Shown: positions 53,327 through 62,767, counted from the stretch's first letter. The stretch: 64,000 nt of DNA from Marinomonas vulgaris (GCF_018145875.1 NZ_JAGSSV010000001.1:372001-436000); one strand, 5' to 3'. The notes: generated by a model from the letters alone, not told the origin. Translations and numbers: made by a program.

Positions 53327-54856
53327 TCATCCTCGTGTTAGCAAACTCACACCAGTCATTTCAACTGGTTTTTCAAGCCCCATCATGTCCAACAAGGTCG
53401 GCGCCAAATCACACAAGGCCCCTTCTTTGATGCCTAGCCCTGCTGTAGGCGACACCAATACGAGCGGCACAGGGCCAATAGTATGAGAGGTCAATGGTTG
53501 CGCGCCATCATCGCTGAGCATTTGTTCTACATTACCGTGATCGGCGGTAATTAGACACTGACCACCATTCACCTTTAACGCCTCAATAATACGACCCAAG
53601 CAAGCGTCTACGGCTTCAACTGCCTTCACAGCGGCCTCAAAAATACCACTGTGCCCCACCATGTCGCCATTGGCGAAGTTACAAATAATGGTGTCGTATT
53701 TGCCCGCTTCGATGACTTCCACCAGCTTATCAGTCACTTCTGGCGCACTCATCTCAGGCTGCAAATCGTAAGTCGCGACATTAGGAGAAGGAATCAACTC
53801 ACGCTCTTCTCCTTCAAACAACGCCTCTTCGCCGCCATTGAAAAAGAAAGTCACGTGTGCGTATTTTTCTGTTTCTGCAATACGCAATTGCTTTTTGCCC
53901 TGCTTCGCCAGCACTTCACCCAAGGTGTTGCTCAACGCCACGGGAGGAAACGCTACGTCGGCTTTAATATCAGAGGCAAATTCTGTGAAGGTCACAAACG
54001 CCGCCAACGCAGGTGTAGCTGCTCGCTCAAAGCCATCAAAATCAGGATCCGTGAACGCACGAGTAAGCTGACGCGCGCGGTCTGGACGGAAGTTTGCAAA
54101 CACAATCGCGTCGCCATCTTCCACAGGCGCCGCATCACCAATAATGGTCGCTTGTACAAATTCGTCATTTTCGTCGCGATCATAAGCGGCCTGGAGCGCG
54201 GCTTCGGCGGTACTCGCTTGGAACATGCCTTTCGCCGACACGATAGCATCGTAAGCGGTTTGTACTCGGTCCCAACGATTGTCTCGATCCATCGCAAAGT
54301 AACGACCAGTCAAGGTAGCAATTTTACCCACACCCAGCTCAGCCAATTTGGCTTCCAGCTCAACAATAGGCGTATGCGCCGAGCGAGGTGGCGTGTCGCG
54401 TCCGTCGGTAAAGCCATGAACATACACGGCTTTGGCGCCGCGTTTTACCGCGAGTTCACACATGGCCATGATTTGTTCGTGGTGACTATGAACGCCGCCC
54501 GCCGACAACAAGCCTAAAATATGCACGGCCTTGCCAGCAACAACGGCTTTATCAACCGCGTTAACCAAGGCGGAATTCTCAAAAAAACTGCCATCGTCAA
54601 TGGCTTTGCCAATGCGGGTGAAATTTTGATACACCACACGGCCTGCGCCTAAATTCATATGACCCACTTCAGAGTTGCCCATTTGGCCTTCTGGTAGACC
54701 AACAGCCAAACCTGAGGTTTTGATTAACGCATGAGGCTTATTCGCCCACAAGGCATCCCAATTTGGTGTATTGGCCGCGGCGATCGCATTGGATTTAGAC
54801 GTCTCGCTGTATCCCCATCCATCAAGAATAAAAAGGGCTGTGGTCTTTTTGCTCAT
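53327..54856 (-). CDS. gpmI: 2,3-bisphosphoglycerate-independent phosphoglycerate mutase
   Basis: Interconverts 3- and 2-phosphoglycerate using Mn2+. 509 residues from ATG 54856, the family length. An in-frame ATG at 54871 would add five residues but lacks a ribosome binding site, whereas GGGAC lies about 10 bases before 54856. The metal and nucleophile motifs are FILDGWG and [16 protein letters not shown] with Ser62; the C-terminal metal site is [13 protein letters not shown]. It starts the operon with envC, ctpA and the deacetylase gene. Confidence 0.97.
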   Translation of the reverse strand: MSKKTTALFILDGWGYSETSKSNAIAAANTPNWDALWANKPHALIKTSGLAVGLPEGQMGNSEVGHMNLGAGRVVYQNFTRIGKAIDDGSFFENSALVNAVDKAVVAGKAVHILGLLSAGGVHSHHEQIMAMCELAVKRGAKAVYVHGFTDGRDTPPRSAHTPIVELEAKLAELGVGKIATLTGRYFAMDRDNRWDRVQTAYDAIVSAKGMFQASTAEAALQAAYDRDENDEFVQATIIGDAAPVEDGDAIVFANFRPDRARQLTRAFTDPDFDGFERAATPALAAFVTFTEFASDIKADVAFPPVALSNTLGEVLAKQGKKQLRIAETEKYAHVTFFFNGGEEALFEGEERELIPSPNVATYDLQPEMSAPEVTDKLVEVIEAGKYDTIICNFANGDMVGHSGIFEAAVKAVEAVDACLGRIIEALKVNGGQCLITADHGNVEQMLSDDGAQPLTSHTIGPVPLVLVSPTAGLGIKEGALCDLAPTLLDMMGLEKPVEMTGVSLLTRG

Positions 54857-54946
54857 TGTTTTGTGTCCCATTAATTGATCGTGAATGAGCCTGATACTAC
54901 CACAGGCCCATGATTTTGTTAGCGGTTCATCAGGCTATCAGAAGTA

Positions 54947-55903
54947 TTAATTTGTTTTATAGGAAGGCGTAAGGTCACTGCTCTTTCCTAATAACCAATC
55001 ACGAAATATCACCACCTGTTCCAAGTCGGCTTTATCGACGGGGTAAGACAACAGGTACTCATGAGGGGTTTCGACCGGCTCACCAAAAGGCGCCACCAGC
55101 TCACCCGTTTGCAGGGTTTTCTCCGCCAGCATGGTTGGCATAATGGCAATGCCCATGCTGTTTTTGGCGGCTTCTAACAACATATGGAAGTGCGCAAATG
55201 ATGCTCCGGCGAAAGAGCCACTTTCTAGTCCTTGCGCCACCATCCAATCTGGCCAAGCATTAATACGCGACGATAAATGCAAAAAAGGAAACAGCGTCAC
55301 GTCTTGTACACTCCACGAGAGTGGTTGCACCTGATCTGGGTACTCAACAGCGGCTATGCGCTCTAACAGCGCCGGCGAACATACGGCAAGTACTTTTTCA
55401 CGCATCAACTGATGAGACATAGCCCGTGGCCAATGATCGCCCCCATAATGCAAAATAATGTCGATGCTTTCAGGGTCGATCTTTGCGGCGTCGTCGAGGG
55501 AGCGCACCTTAATCTGAAACTGAGGATGTTCTAATTGAAATTGCGCCAATCTTGGCATTAACCAGTAAGACGCTAATGTTGGCAGCGCGGAAATCGTTAA
55601 GGTGGTTTTCTCGTCTTCCCGATGCAGCATTTTTAGACACGCATTTTCCATGCCATCTAATAAGGGCACCACTTCTTTGTAATACGCCGCCCCAGTGCCG
55701 GTCAGTACCAAGCGCTTATTTAGACGAATGAATAAATCCCGCGATAAAAACTCTTCGAGGTTACGAATTTGTCGGCTTACCGCACTTTGAGTCAGGTGCA
55801 GCTCCTCCGCCGCTTTAGTAAAACTAAGATGTCGAACCGAGGCTTCAAAGCATTTTAATGCAGTAGACGATGGGATATAACGGCGCATGAAAGCGTTACT
55901 CAT
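54947..55903 (-). CDS. LysR-family transcriptional regulator (GcvA-like)
   Basis: 318 residues: N-terminal HTH (TALKCFEASVRHLSFTKAAEELHLTQSAVSRQIRNLEEFL, about 14-53) and substrate-binding domain. The opening pattern, starting RRYIPSSTALKCFEA, is that of the GcvA group. It is divergent from the curA-like gene (257 bases apart), which is its probable target. A second in-frame ATG at 55888 would also work. Target and inducer are unknown. Confidence 0.9.
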   Translation of the reverse strand: MSNAFMRRYIPSSTALKCFEASVRHLSFTKAAEELHLTQSAVSRQIRNLEEFLSRDLFIRLNKRLVLTGTGAAYYKEVVPLLDGMENACLKMLHREDEKTTLTISALPTLASYWLMPRLAQFQLEHPQFQIKVRSLDDAAKIDPESIDIILHYGGDHWPRAMSHQLMREKVLAVCSPALLERIAAVEYPDQVQPLSWSVQDVTLFPFLHLSSRINAWPDWMVAQGLESGSFAGASFAHFHMLLEAAKNSMGIAIMPTMLAEKTLQTGELVAPFGEPVETPHEYLLSYPVDKADLEQVVIFRDWLLGKSSDLTPSYKTN

Positions 55904-56160
55904 TCACAAATCAGAAGAGACTTAACTGTATCCTATCTCACCCTTAATTCCCAACCGATAACCTAAAAACGCACCAGCAGAAGGCGTTATTACAGATCTA
56001 TTCAAACCGCTACTGGTTAGTTTTTATTCGGGACGCTCACAACAATAAAACCACTCAATGCTTTAAGCGTTTTAGAAACCCTATTTACTCCTCAAAGATT
56101 AACCTTTTAGTCAGTTTTTATGCGCTAGAATGGCCTCACACTTTCACGGGAGTACACACC

Positions 56161-57162
56161 ATGACCTACCGCAGTATCAAACTCATTGCGCGTCCAAAAA
56201 AAGAAATTACAGCAGACATTTTTAGCATCACATCTCAAGACATCCCAGAGCCAAAAGACGGCGAATTTTTGATCAAAATGACCCACCTTTCCTTAGATCC
56301 TGCCATGCGTGGTTGGGTAAGTGCAGACACAGAAAGCTACATTCCTCCAGTGGAATTAGGGGACGTTATGCGTGCCAGTGGCATTGGTGAAGTGGTTGAA
56401 TCGAATAACGCACAATTTCCCGTTGGTACTCGCGTGATGGGGTTATTAGGGCTGACAGAATACGCCCTGAGCAACGGCCAAGGCGTGAACCCTATTCCAA
56501 AAAACATTCCAGCCGAAGCGGTGTTGTCGGTGATTGCTCTGCCCGGTATTACCTCGTACCACGGCGTATTTGACGTTTTAAAACTCAGCGCAGACGATGC
56601 AGGCAAAACCATCGCCATAACCGCTGGTGCGGGATCTGTGGGTTCTTTAGTCGGTCAAATGGCGAAAAACCTAGGATTAACCGTTGTTGGTGTCGCGGGT
56701 TCTAAAGACAAATGCCAATGGCTGACCGATGAACTTGGCTTTGATCATGCCATTAATTACAAAGACACGAATTTCGTCGAGCAACTGGCTAACGCGGTTC
56801 CTAATGGCATCGATTTCTTCTTTGAAAATACCGGCGGTGTGGCACAAGCACCTATTTTTGAACGCATGAACGCCCACGGCCGCATTGCCGTCTGTGGGCT
56901 TATTTCTGAATACGATAAAGAAACGCCAGACCCTGGCCCAAGCTGGTTAAATATCATCAAAAAACGCTTATCGATTCAAGGCTTCACCATGCCAGACCAC
57001 TTTCACCGCATTCCAGAATACGGCCAAGCGCTGGGCAGCATGCTAGCCAAAGGAGAGTTAAAATACCGCTCGCACACCATTGAAGGTATCGAAAGCGCAA
57101 CAACAGGCATCAATTTGTTGTTTGAAGGGAAAAACCAAGGCAAATTAATCGTTAAATTATAA
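56161..57162 (+). CDS. curA: NADP-dependent oxidoreductase, CurA/MDR leukotriene-dehydrogenase-like family
   Basis: 333-residue medium-chain dehydrogenase/reductase that reduces the double bond of enals, enones or curcuminoid-type compounds with NADPH. Signatures are LSLDPAMRGWVS (about 44-55), the Rossmann motif ITAGAGSVGSLVGQMAK (about 152-168) and FENTGG. No zinc ligands are seen, as in the family. GGGAG precedes the ATG. It stands alone, divergent from the GcvA-like regulator. Confidence 0.9.
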   Translation: MTYRSIKLIARPKKEITADIFSITSQDIPEPKDGEFLIKMTHLSLDPAMRGWVSADTESYIPPVELGDVMRASGIGEVVESNNAQFPVGTRVMGLLGLTEYALSNGQGVNPIPKNIPAEAVLSVIALPGITSYHGVFDVLKLSADDAGKTIAITAGAGSVGSLVGQMAKNLGLTVVGVAGSKDKCQWLTDELGFDHAINYKDTNFVEQLANAVPNGIDFFFENTGGVAQAPIFERMNAHGRIAVCGLISEYDKETPDPGPSWLNIIKKRLSIQGFTMPDHFHRIPEYGQALGSMLAKGELKYRSHTIEGIESATTGINLLFEGKNQGKLIVKL

Positions 57163-57174
57163 GCGATAAAAAAA

Positions 57175-57211
57175 GCCCCTCGGTGATTGGTCTAGCCAAA
57201 CATTGAGGGGC
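57175..57211 (-). terminator. Terminator of amaA, facing curA
   Basis: GCCCCTC (57175-57181) / GAGGGGC (57205-57211), with a second inner pairing TTGG/CCAA. Read on the minus strand a T-run (TTTTTTT) follows, so it ends amaA; it may also catch curA transcription. Confidence 0.8.
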
Positions 57212-57231
57212 ATTTCATCTCGATCAGATTA

Positions 57232-58503
57232 CTAGTCTAGGGCGTGAAAGCGCTGCCCAAGATGATAAGTGTGGGCACCTATCTCATAAAACTGTCGTTT
57301 TAACTCGCGCATTGGAATATTGCGTAATAACGTGGTCGGCACCGACAAAGATTCCCGTCGATCGGTGAACCATTCGGCTAACTCTTTGCCCATAATCGTC
57401 CCAGGTCCAATACCACGGCCGCTGTAGCCTGCTACGCTGTACAAGCCACGCTGTAATTGCTGACAATGAGGCAAGTGATCTTCGCTGTAGGCAATTTGCC
57501 CAGTCCAGCAATAATCCCATTCAATCTTGCTCAAAATAGGGTACATCTCGGTGACGCGTTGAGACGCCCAATGTGACAACACATTACCCTCGCCGCCCAT
57601 GCCGCCAAATACCAAACGTCCTTGACGATCAAGACGGAACGAACTCATCACAGTGCAGGTATCCCACACGCCTTCTTTATTTGGCATCACGGCGGCCAAT
57701 TGCGCATCGGTCAGAGGCTTGCTCGCCAGCTGGCTATAATAGATAGGCACAAACTTGCGTGCCTGTTCTTTAACACCGTGCTCGCTGTACGCATTGGTTG
57801 CCAAAATGACTTTTTCGGCACGAATTTCGCCTTCTGCTGTGCTAATCAACCAGCCATCTTCTTGCGGTTTAATACTGGTAACCGGAGAAAAATCATACAA
57901 TTTCGCCCCCTCTTTTATCGCTGCATGGGCCAAACCTCGGGCATAGGCCAAAGGTTGAATGGTGCCAGCACGAGGATCAAACAACGCCGAATTAAATTTG
58001 GTCGAGCCAATACGCGCCTGCGCCTCAGCGGCATCGAGTAATTGCACCGGCGCACCACGACGAGCCATTTGCTCATATCGACGCTGCAATTGAGCAATGC
58101 CGGTTTTGCCCACACCCGCATGCAAGGTGCCGTTACGCACAGGTTCACATTGAATATCGTATTCCGCAATTAAGCCGAATACATAATCTGGCGCCACGGC
58201 CAAGGCATCGTAGAGCACTTTTCCCGCTTCGGGGCCAATCGTTTTATCCAGTTGATCTGGTTCCAGCCAAAGACCCGCGTTTGCTAACCCTACGTTACGA
58301 CCCGATCCCCCAAAGCCAATTTCTTGCGCTTCGATCACCGCCACAGATACACCAAACTTGGCCAAATGCAAGGCCGCAGACAACCCAGTAAAACCGCCAC
58401 CAACAATCGCGACTTTAACGTCATGAGTGTCTTTTAATGGGGACAACTCAGGGCCTGCAGGCGCACTGGCGCGCCACAATGAATCACATACACGTTCAGC
58501 CAT
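57232..58503 (-). CDS. amaA: FAD-dependent oxidoreductase, probable L-pipecolate oxidase AmaA
   Basis: DAO-family flavoenzyme, 423 residues from ATG 58503, chosen over an upstream TTG because GGAGG lies seven bases before it. FAD-binding motif VAIVGGGFTGLSAALHLAKFG (about 30-50), then GFGGSGRNVGLANAGLW, and the C-terminal SVAGYSGRGIGPGTIMGKELAEW. Relatives include pipecolate oxidase AmaA and gamma-glutamylputrescine oxidases. Pipecolate oxidase is inferred mainly from its place behind the ALDH7 gene amaB. It would give piperideine-6-carboxylate for AmaB. Confidence 0.8.
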   Translation of the reverse strand: MAERVCDSLWRASAPAGPELSPLKDTHDVKVAIVGGGFTGLSAALHLAKFGVSVAVIEAQEIGFGGSGRNVGLANAGLWLEPDQLDKTIGPEAGKVLYDALAVAPDYVFGLIAEYDIQCEPVRNGTLHAGVGKTGIAQLQRRYEQMARRGAPVQLLDAAEAQARIGSTKFNSALFDPRAGTIQPLAYARGLAHAAIKEGAKLYDFSPVTSIKPQEDGWLISTAEGEIRAEKVILATNAYSEHGVKEQARKFVPIYYSQLASKPLTDAQLAAVMPNKEGVWDTCTVMSSFRLDRQGRLVFGGMGGEGNVLSHWASQRVTEMYPILSKIEWDYCWTGQIAYSEDHLPHCQQLQRGLYSVAGYSGRGIGPGTIMGKELAEWFTDRRESLSVPTTLLRNIPMRELKRQFYEIGAHTYHLGQRFHALD

Positions 58504-58595
58504 ATCAACGACCTCCAAAGCGCGTTTTCACGCCCTTCAAAAAACAATTTAGGGTAAATAAGATTTTTGTTCGTAATCGATAACCACCAGAACCA

Positions 58596-58623
58596 ATAAA
58601 GGCGAGCTAACACTCACCTTTAT
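58596..58623 (-). other. Hairpin between amaB and amaA
   Basis: ATAAAGGCGAG (58596-58606) pairs with CTCACCTTTAT (58613-58623) apart from one mismatch, loop of 6. It sits in the 196-base spacer. No T-tract follows on the minus strand, so it may process or partly end the message rather than separate two operons. Confidence 0.4.
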
Positions 58624-58699
58624 CGGATCAAATCACTGTCTGAATCAATCCGTCTTGATGCGGTATGCAGTAAACGGTTTATTCAAATCACAAATTGGC

Positions 58700-60244
58700 T
58701 CATTCAAAAACTATGCCTTGTGCGAGTGGTAAATCACCGCCGTAGTTCACTGTGTTCGTTGTACGGCGCATGTAGTTTCTCCATGCATCGGAACCTGACT
58801 CACGGCCGCCGCCAGTTTCTTTTTCGCCGCCAAACGCGCCGCCGATTTCCGCACCTGACGTGCCGATATTGACGTTGGCAATACCACAATCAGAGCCTGC
58901 TGGAGACATGAACATTTCCGCTTCGCGCATGCTTTCGGTGAATACCGCAGACGACAAGCCTTGTGGCACTTCGTTTTGAATCTCGATCGCTTCATCAAAC
59001 GTGCTGTATGTAAGCACATACATAATAGGCGCGAAGGTTTCTTCGTGCACAATCGGTGCGTCGTGAGCAATGCGCACAATAGCCGGTTTCACGTAAAAGC
59101 CGTTTGCTGGAACGCCTTCGGTCACACGGTCGCCGCCACAAATGATCTCGCCGCCTTGCTGTTTCGCGGTTTCCAGAGCCGCTTGCATGCGATTGAAACT
59201 GCCCTCGTCGATCAAAGGCCCCACCAAGTTACCTTCTTCTAATGGATTACCGACACGAAGTGAGCCGTAAGATTTCGCCAAGCGCTCAACCAAGCCATCA
59301 ACAATGGATTCGTGGGTGATCAAACGACGTAAAGTAGTACAACGTTGACCCGCAGTGCCCGCTGCGGAGAACACGATGGCGCGCAGGGCCAAATCCAAAT
59401 CCGCGGTGTCGGAGACGATCATGGCGTTGTTGCCGCCTAGCTCTAATAGAGAGCGACCCAAACGACCCGCTACAGTTTTCGCTACCGCACGACCCATGGC
59501 TGTAGACCCCGTTGCTGACACCAATGGGAAGGTCTCGCTTGACGCAATGGCTTCCCCAAGATCACGATCGCCGATCATCACAGACACCGCCGCTTTTGGA
59601 ATATCAGGCATATCAGCAATGACGTTTTGAGCAATTTTATACATGGCCAAAGCACACAATGGCGCTTTTTCAGACGGTTTAAGCAACACAGGGTCGCCAC
59701 ACACCAAGCCCAACATGGTGTTCCACGCCCATACCGCCATTGGAAAGTTAAACGCAGTGATTACGGCAACAGGGCCAAGTGGCTGCCATTGCTCCATCAT
59801 GCGGTGGCCTGGGCGCTCAGACACAATAGACAAACCGTGCAACATGCGCGATTGACCCACGGCGAAATCACACACGTCGATCCATTCTTGTACTTCGCCC
59901 AAGGCTTCAGGAACAATCTTGCCCGCTTCAAGGGAAATCACCTGAGCCAATTCGTTTTTGTATTTGCGTGCTTCTTCGCCAATACGACGCACCAATTCAC
60001 CGCGGCGTGGCGCTGGAATGGTACGCATCACTTTAAAGGCGTCTTTTAGTTCTGCATTAACGACTTCCAGCTGCGCAGGAGTGGCATTGTTAAAGGTCGA
60101 CAAGGTCGCACCGTCGATTGGGCTTTGCGCCGAAAACGTGCTGCCTTCGCCCAATGCCAAGGTGTTTCCGGTTAATACACTGAAAAATGTATTGCCCTGT
60201 TTTAACGTGTTAACGCCGAGTGTTTCTAAGCAAATAAGTGACAT
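58700..60244 (-). CDS. amaB: ALDH7-family aldehyde dehydrogenase, probable piperideine-6-carboxylate dehydrogenase AmaB
   Basis: NAD-dependent dehydrogenase oxidising 2-aminoadipate 6-semialdehyde (in equilibrium with piperideine-6-carboxylate) to 2-aminoadipate. 514 residues. Catalytic Cys in GTAGQRCTTLRRL, general-base Glu in LLELGGNNAMIV, and the ALDH7-specific C-terminus NIGTSGAEIGGAFGGEKETGGGRESGSDAW...NYMRRTTNTVNYG...LPLAQGI. AGAGG precedes the ATG. It is followed by amaA, and lysR is divergent. Confidence 0.9.
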   Translation of the reverse strand: MSLICLETLGVNTLKQGNTFFSVLTGNTLALGEGSTFSAQSPIDGATLSTFNNATPAQLEVVNAELKDAFKVMRTIPAPRRGELVRRIGEEARKYKNELAQVISLEAGKIVPEALGEVQEWIDVCDFAVGQSRMLHGLSIVSERPGHRMMEQWQPLGPVAVITAFNFPMAVWAWNTMLGLVCGDPVLLKPSEKAPLCALAMYKIAQNVIADMPDIPKAAVSVMIGDRDLGEAIASSETFPLVSATGSTAMGRAVAKTVAGRLGRSLLELGGNNAMIVSDTADLDLALRAIVFSAAGTAGQRCTTLRRLITHESIVDGLVERLAKSYGSLRVGNPLEEGNLVGPLIDEGSFNRMQAALETAKQQGGEIICGGDRVTEGVPANGFYVKPAIVRIAHDAPIVHEETFAPIMYVLTYSTFDEAIEIQNEVPQGLSSAVFTESMREAEMFMSPAGSDCGIANVNIGTSGAEIGGAFGGEKETGGGRESGSDAWRNYMRRTTNTVNYGGDLPLAQGIVFE

Positions 60245-60265
60245 GTGAACCTCTTAAGATCGCTG

Positions 60266-60273
60266 TATAGGTA
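60266..60273. promoter_or_regulatory. Extra half-copy of the amaB-lysR palindrome arm
   Basis: TATAGGTA recurs about 20 bases upstream of the amaB ATG, identical to the end of the palindrome arm at 60395-60405. It could be an activation half-site or overlap the amaB start of transcription. Confidence 0.35.
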
Positions 60274-60374
60274 AAGTATTTCGCTAAAATGTGTTGCTGA
60301 TATTTCAATATCTCCACCTTAACCAGTGTCTCTTAAAATAAGAAATACCGTTTTTCTGCTAGTAGTCTAGCTTT

Positions 60375-60405
60375 TACCTATAGCCAGACATTATGGCTAT
60401 AGGTA
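60375..60405. promoter_or_regulatory. 31-bp palindrome in the amaB-lysR divergent promoter, likely LysR operator
   Basis: TACCTATAGCC (60375-60385) and GGCTATAGGTA (60395-60405) are perfect 11-bp arms around a 9-base centre. It lies 39 bases before the lysR ATG, a typical position for a LysR autoregulatory recognition site. Confidence 0.75.
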
Positions 60406-60444
60406 TATTGAAAAGATCTCTTTTTACCAAAGCGAGCGCTTATT

Positions 60445-61314
60445 ATGGACATTCGATCTTTACGCTATTTTATTGCCGTATACGAAGAACGCAGCTTGAG
60501 CGCCGCGGCCAAACGTTGCTTTGTGGCCCAGCCGTCTATTTCGACGACCGTGGCGCAGCTCGAAGACGATCTCAGCACCAAGTTGTTTGTTCGCCACTCC
60601 AAAGGCGTGTCTCCTACCGACAGCGGCACCCAGTTGTATCCTCACGCCTGCAAAATGGTCAGTGATCTGAGCGCCATGCGCACCCTGTTTACTGACAACC
60701 CAGCTCCGTTGAGCTTGTCCATTTCACTCGCGCCGTTTTTGTCCGGTGCCTTGATCAGTCAGGTTATCAAGACCATGCTCGACGAAGTACACGGGCTGAC
60801 CTTAAAACTGGTCGATGAATCCGAAAGTGCCGACTTGCGCTTTACCTGCAGCCGTTATACTTCGGAAGAAGACGTGTTTTACCCACTATGGGAAGACGAT
60901 TATGTGATCGCCATGCCTCTTGATCATTGGCTGGCGGATTTTCCGTCTTTGTCGATCAAACAAATCGACAAGCAGCCGTTTATTTCTCGTACGCCGTGCG
61001 ACATTTTGGAATCGTGGAATTATTTGATGCAAAAACAAGAGCTCACCACCGACGTTCGAGCCCAGGTAAAAACCGAAGAATACGCACTGGATTTGGTGGC
61101 AGCTGGATTGGGGATTTCACTGATTCCCGAACATTCGTCTCGAGGTCGCAGCGATTTGTGCTTGCGCCCTTTAAACGACGTCAAATTGAAACGTGTGGTC
61201 GGCTTGGCTCACAACAAACAACGCAGCTTTCCAGCGCACTTGATCAATACGATTCTCGCCGCTAAACAACAACTGTTTGCCAACAAAACCAATGCTGACA
61301 TAAGAGTCGCATAA
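60445..61314 (+). CDS. LysR-family regulator of the amaBA/hglS cluster
   Basis: 289-residue LysR regulator: HTH MDIRSLRYFIAVYEERSLSAAAKRCFVAQPSISTTVAQLEDDL at the N-terminus, then the effector-binding domain (LSISLAPFLSGALI...). It is divergent from amaB and 102 bases upstream of the hglS-like gene on the same strand, which matches the order reported for P. putida, where a lysR sits between amaAB and hglS. A lysine-pathway intermediate as inducer is inference. Confidence 0.9.
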   Translation: MDIRSLRYFIAVYEERSLSAAAKRCFVAQPSISTTVAQLEDDLSTKLFVRHSKGVSPTDSGTQLYPHACKMVSDLSAMRTLFTDNPAPLSLSISLAPFLSGALISQVIKTMLDEVHGLTLKLVDESESADLRFTCSRYTSEEDVFYPLWEDDYVIAMPLDHWLADFPSLSIKQIDKQPFISRTPCDILESWNYLMQKQELTTDVRAQVKTEEYALDLVAAGLGISLIPEHSSRGRSDLCLRPLNDVKLKRVVGLAHNKQRSFPAHLINTILAAKQQLFANKTNADIRVA

Positions 61315-61416
61315 CTTTTGCGCATGACACGGTGCGTTTTTACCTTTTGCATTGGTAAGGAAACGTCCCTTAGAGTAACGACATATTGAAACGACTGGCT
61401 AATTCTGGAGTACCCT

Positions 61417-62220
61417 ATGACACCAACCGACTTTTTTGCTTCTTTGTGGGATCGTTACACTCAAGTCACCCCACAAGCCCATAGCATCCAACAGCTGTTT
61501 AAGCAGCAGGGTGAAACTGTGTTGAACGACCATGTGGCCTTTCGCACCTTTAATAATTCCCCCATCTCGTTGGAAAAACTCGAGCCTCAGCTGGAAGCCC
61601 TTGGCTATCAGGCATACGGCGCGTTTGTGTTTGAAAGCAAACACCTAAAAGCCCGCTGTTACAAACACACCACCGAGGTGGATTCGCCGAAGATTTTCCT
61701 ATCGGAATTGTTGGTAGAAGAACTGCCGCCAATTTGCCAAGAGATTATTGGTCGATATGTGGCGCAAATTCCGACAGACGCCGTGCAAACCCCCGCTATT
61801 TTTTGGGCTGGTAAGCTTTGGGAAACACCCACGCAAGCGGATTACCTTGCTTTGGCTGAACACAGTGAATACGCCGCTTGGTTATCTACCATGGGATTGC
61901 AGGCTAACCACTTCACCGTCAGCATCAACCATTTGCAACACCTCACCACCATAGAAGACGTGAACGCATTACTGGAAAAAGAAGGCTACGCACTGAACCA
62001 AGTGGGCGGTGTGATCAAAGGGTCACCAGAATCTTGCTTAGAACAGTCGTCTACCATGGCCGATAAAATCGACTACACCTTTGCCGATGGATCACAAAAA
62101 ATCATCCCGAGCTGCTTCTACGAATTTGCCCGCCGTCATCCGATGGCAAACGGCGTATTGTTCGACAGCTTTATAGAAGGCAATGCAGATAAAATCTTCG
62201 ATTCCACCAGCAATAAATAA
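61417..62220 (+). CDS. Short DUF1338 protein, HglS-like 2-oxoadipate dioxygenase/decarboxylase
   Basis: 267-residue protein of the DUF1338 family. P. putida HglS, a longer member (about 460 residues), converts 2-oxoadipate to D-2-hydroxyglutarate using non-haem iron and O2. Likely metal ligands here are His39 (in NDHVAFRTF), His165 (ANHFTVSIN) and Glu236 (CFYEFARR); Arg43 matches the substrate-binding Arg four after the first His. It is roughly the catalytic core without extra domains. Function is inferred from family and from its place beside amaBA and lysR. A different 2-oxoacid substrate is possible. Confidence 0.75.
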   Translation: MTPTDFFASLWDRYTQVTPQAHSIQQLFKQQGETVLNDHVAFRTFNNSPISLEKLEPQLEALGYQAYGAFVFESKHLKARCYKHTTEVDSPKIFLSELLVEELPPICQEIIGRYVAQIPTDAVQTPAIFWAGKLWETPTQADYLALAEHSEYAAWLSTMGLQANHFTVSINHLQHLTTIEDVNALLEKEGYALNQVGGVIKGSPESCLEQSSTMADKIDYTFADGSQKIIPSCFYEFARRHPMANGVLFDSFIEGNADKIFDSTSNK

Positions 62221-62242
62221 GCTTTTCGCCCTTTGTATTCTC

Positions 62243-62271
62243 AAACGAGCCCCAGTGGCTCGTTTTTTTTT
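62243..62271 (+). terminator. Terminator after the DUF1338 gene
   Basis: Perfect 9-bp stem AAACGAGCC (62243-62251) / GGCTCGTTT (62257-62265), loop CCAGT, then a T-run to 62271. It closes the catabolic block. Confidence 0.92.
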
Positions 62272-62300
62272 GAGAGTCTGTACCGATTCTGCAGGCCGTG

Positions 62301-62306
62301 TATAAT
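62301..62306 (+). promoter_or_regulatory. -10 box upstream of the rhodanese-grxC-secB genes
   Basis: Perfect TATAAT. No convincing -35 at 17 or 18 bases. A start near 62313 would give a leader of about 24 bases. Confidence 0.5.
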
Positions 62307-62336
62307 GCTCGCAGTTTAAATTTGAGCCTTACGATT

Positions 62337-62756
62337 ATGATGAACCAATTTATTGAATTTTCGACCAACCACTGGGAAATGGTCGCGTTATTTGTCGCGA
62401 TTTTGATCACTTTGGTGTTTGTTGAACGAAAAAATGGCCCTGCAGGCCTTACCGCTTCTGCTGCGACGACCTTGATCAACAATGAAGACGCGGTTGTGGT
62501 GGATATTCGCCCTGAGAAAGAGTTTAAAACCGGTTATATTACGGGTTCGATCAACATTCCAGCAACCAAAATGAAAGACAACCTAAAACGTCTTGAGAAA
62601 CACAAAGATGACCCCATTATTATTGTTTGTAAATCTGGCGTAACGTCTGGCCCTAGCGCTAAAGACCTTCAAAAAGCTGGTTTTACCAAGGTATACAAAC
62701 TTCAAGGCGGTGTTGCGGAATGGCAATCATCTAACCTGCCACTGGTGAAAAAGTAA
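62337..62756 (+). CDS. Membrane-anchored rhodanese-like protein (YibN-like)
   Basis: 139 residues from ATG 62337 (a second ATG follows at once). An N-terminal membrane helix (MVALFVAILITLVFV) precedes a rhodanese domain with the Cys in IIIVCKSGVTSG. DIRPEKEFKTGYITGSINIP is the family core. It is the first gene of a conserved rhodanese-grxC-secB run. A sulfurtransferase activity is likely but its acceptor is unknown. Confidence 0.92.
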   Translation: MMNQFIEFSTNHWEMVALFVAILITLVFVERKNGPAGLTASAATTLINNEDAVVVDIRPEKEFKTGYITGSINIPATKMKDNLKRLEKHKDDPIIIVCKSGVTSGPSAKDLQKAGFTKVYKLQGGVAEWQSSNLPLVKK

Positions 62757-62767
62757 GAGACTTAATT

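Noticed and set aside
53651-54517. 288-codon open frame antisense to gpmI
   Set aside because: It is the complement of a well-conserved gene, with His/Arg-rich composition typical of a shadow frame.
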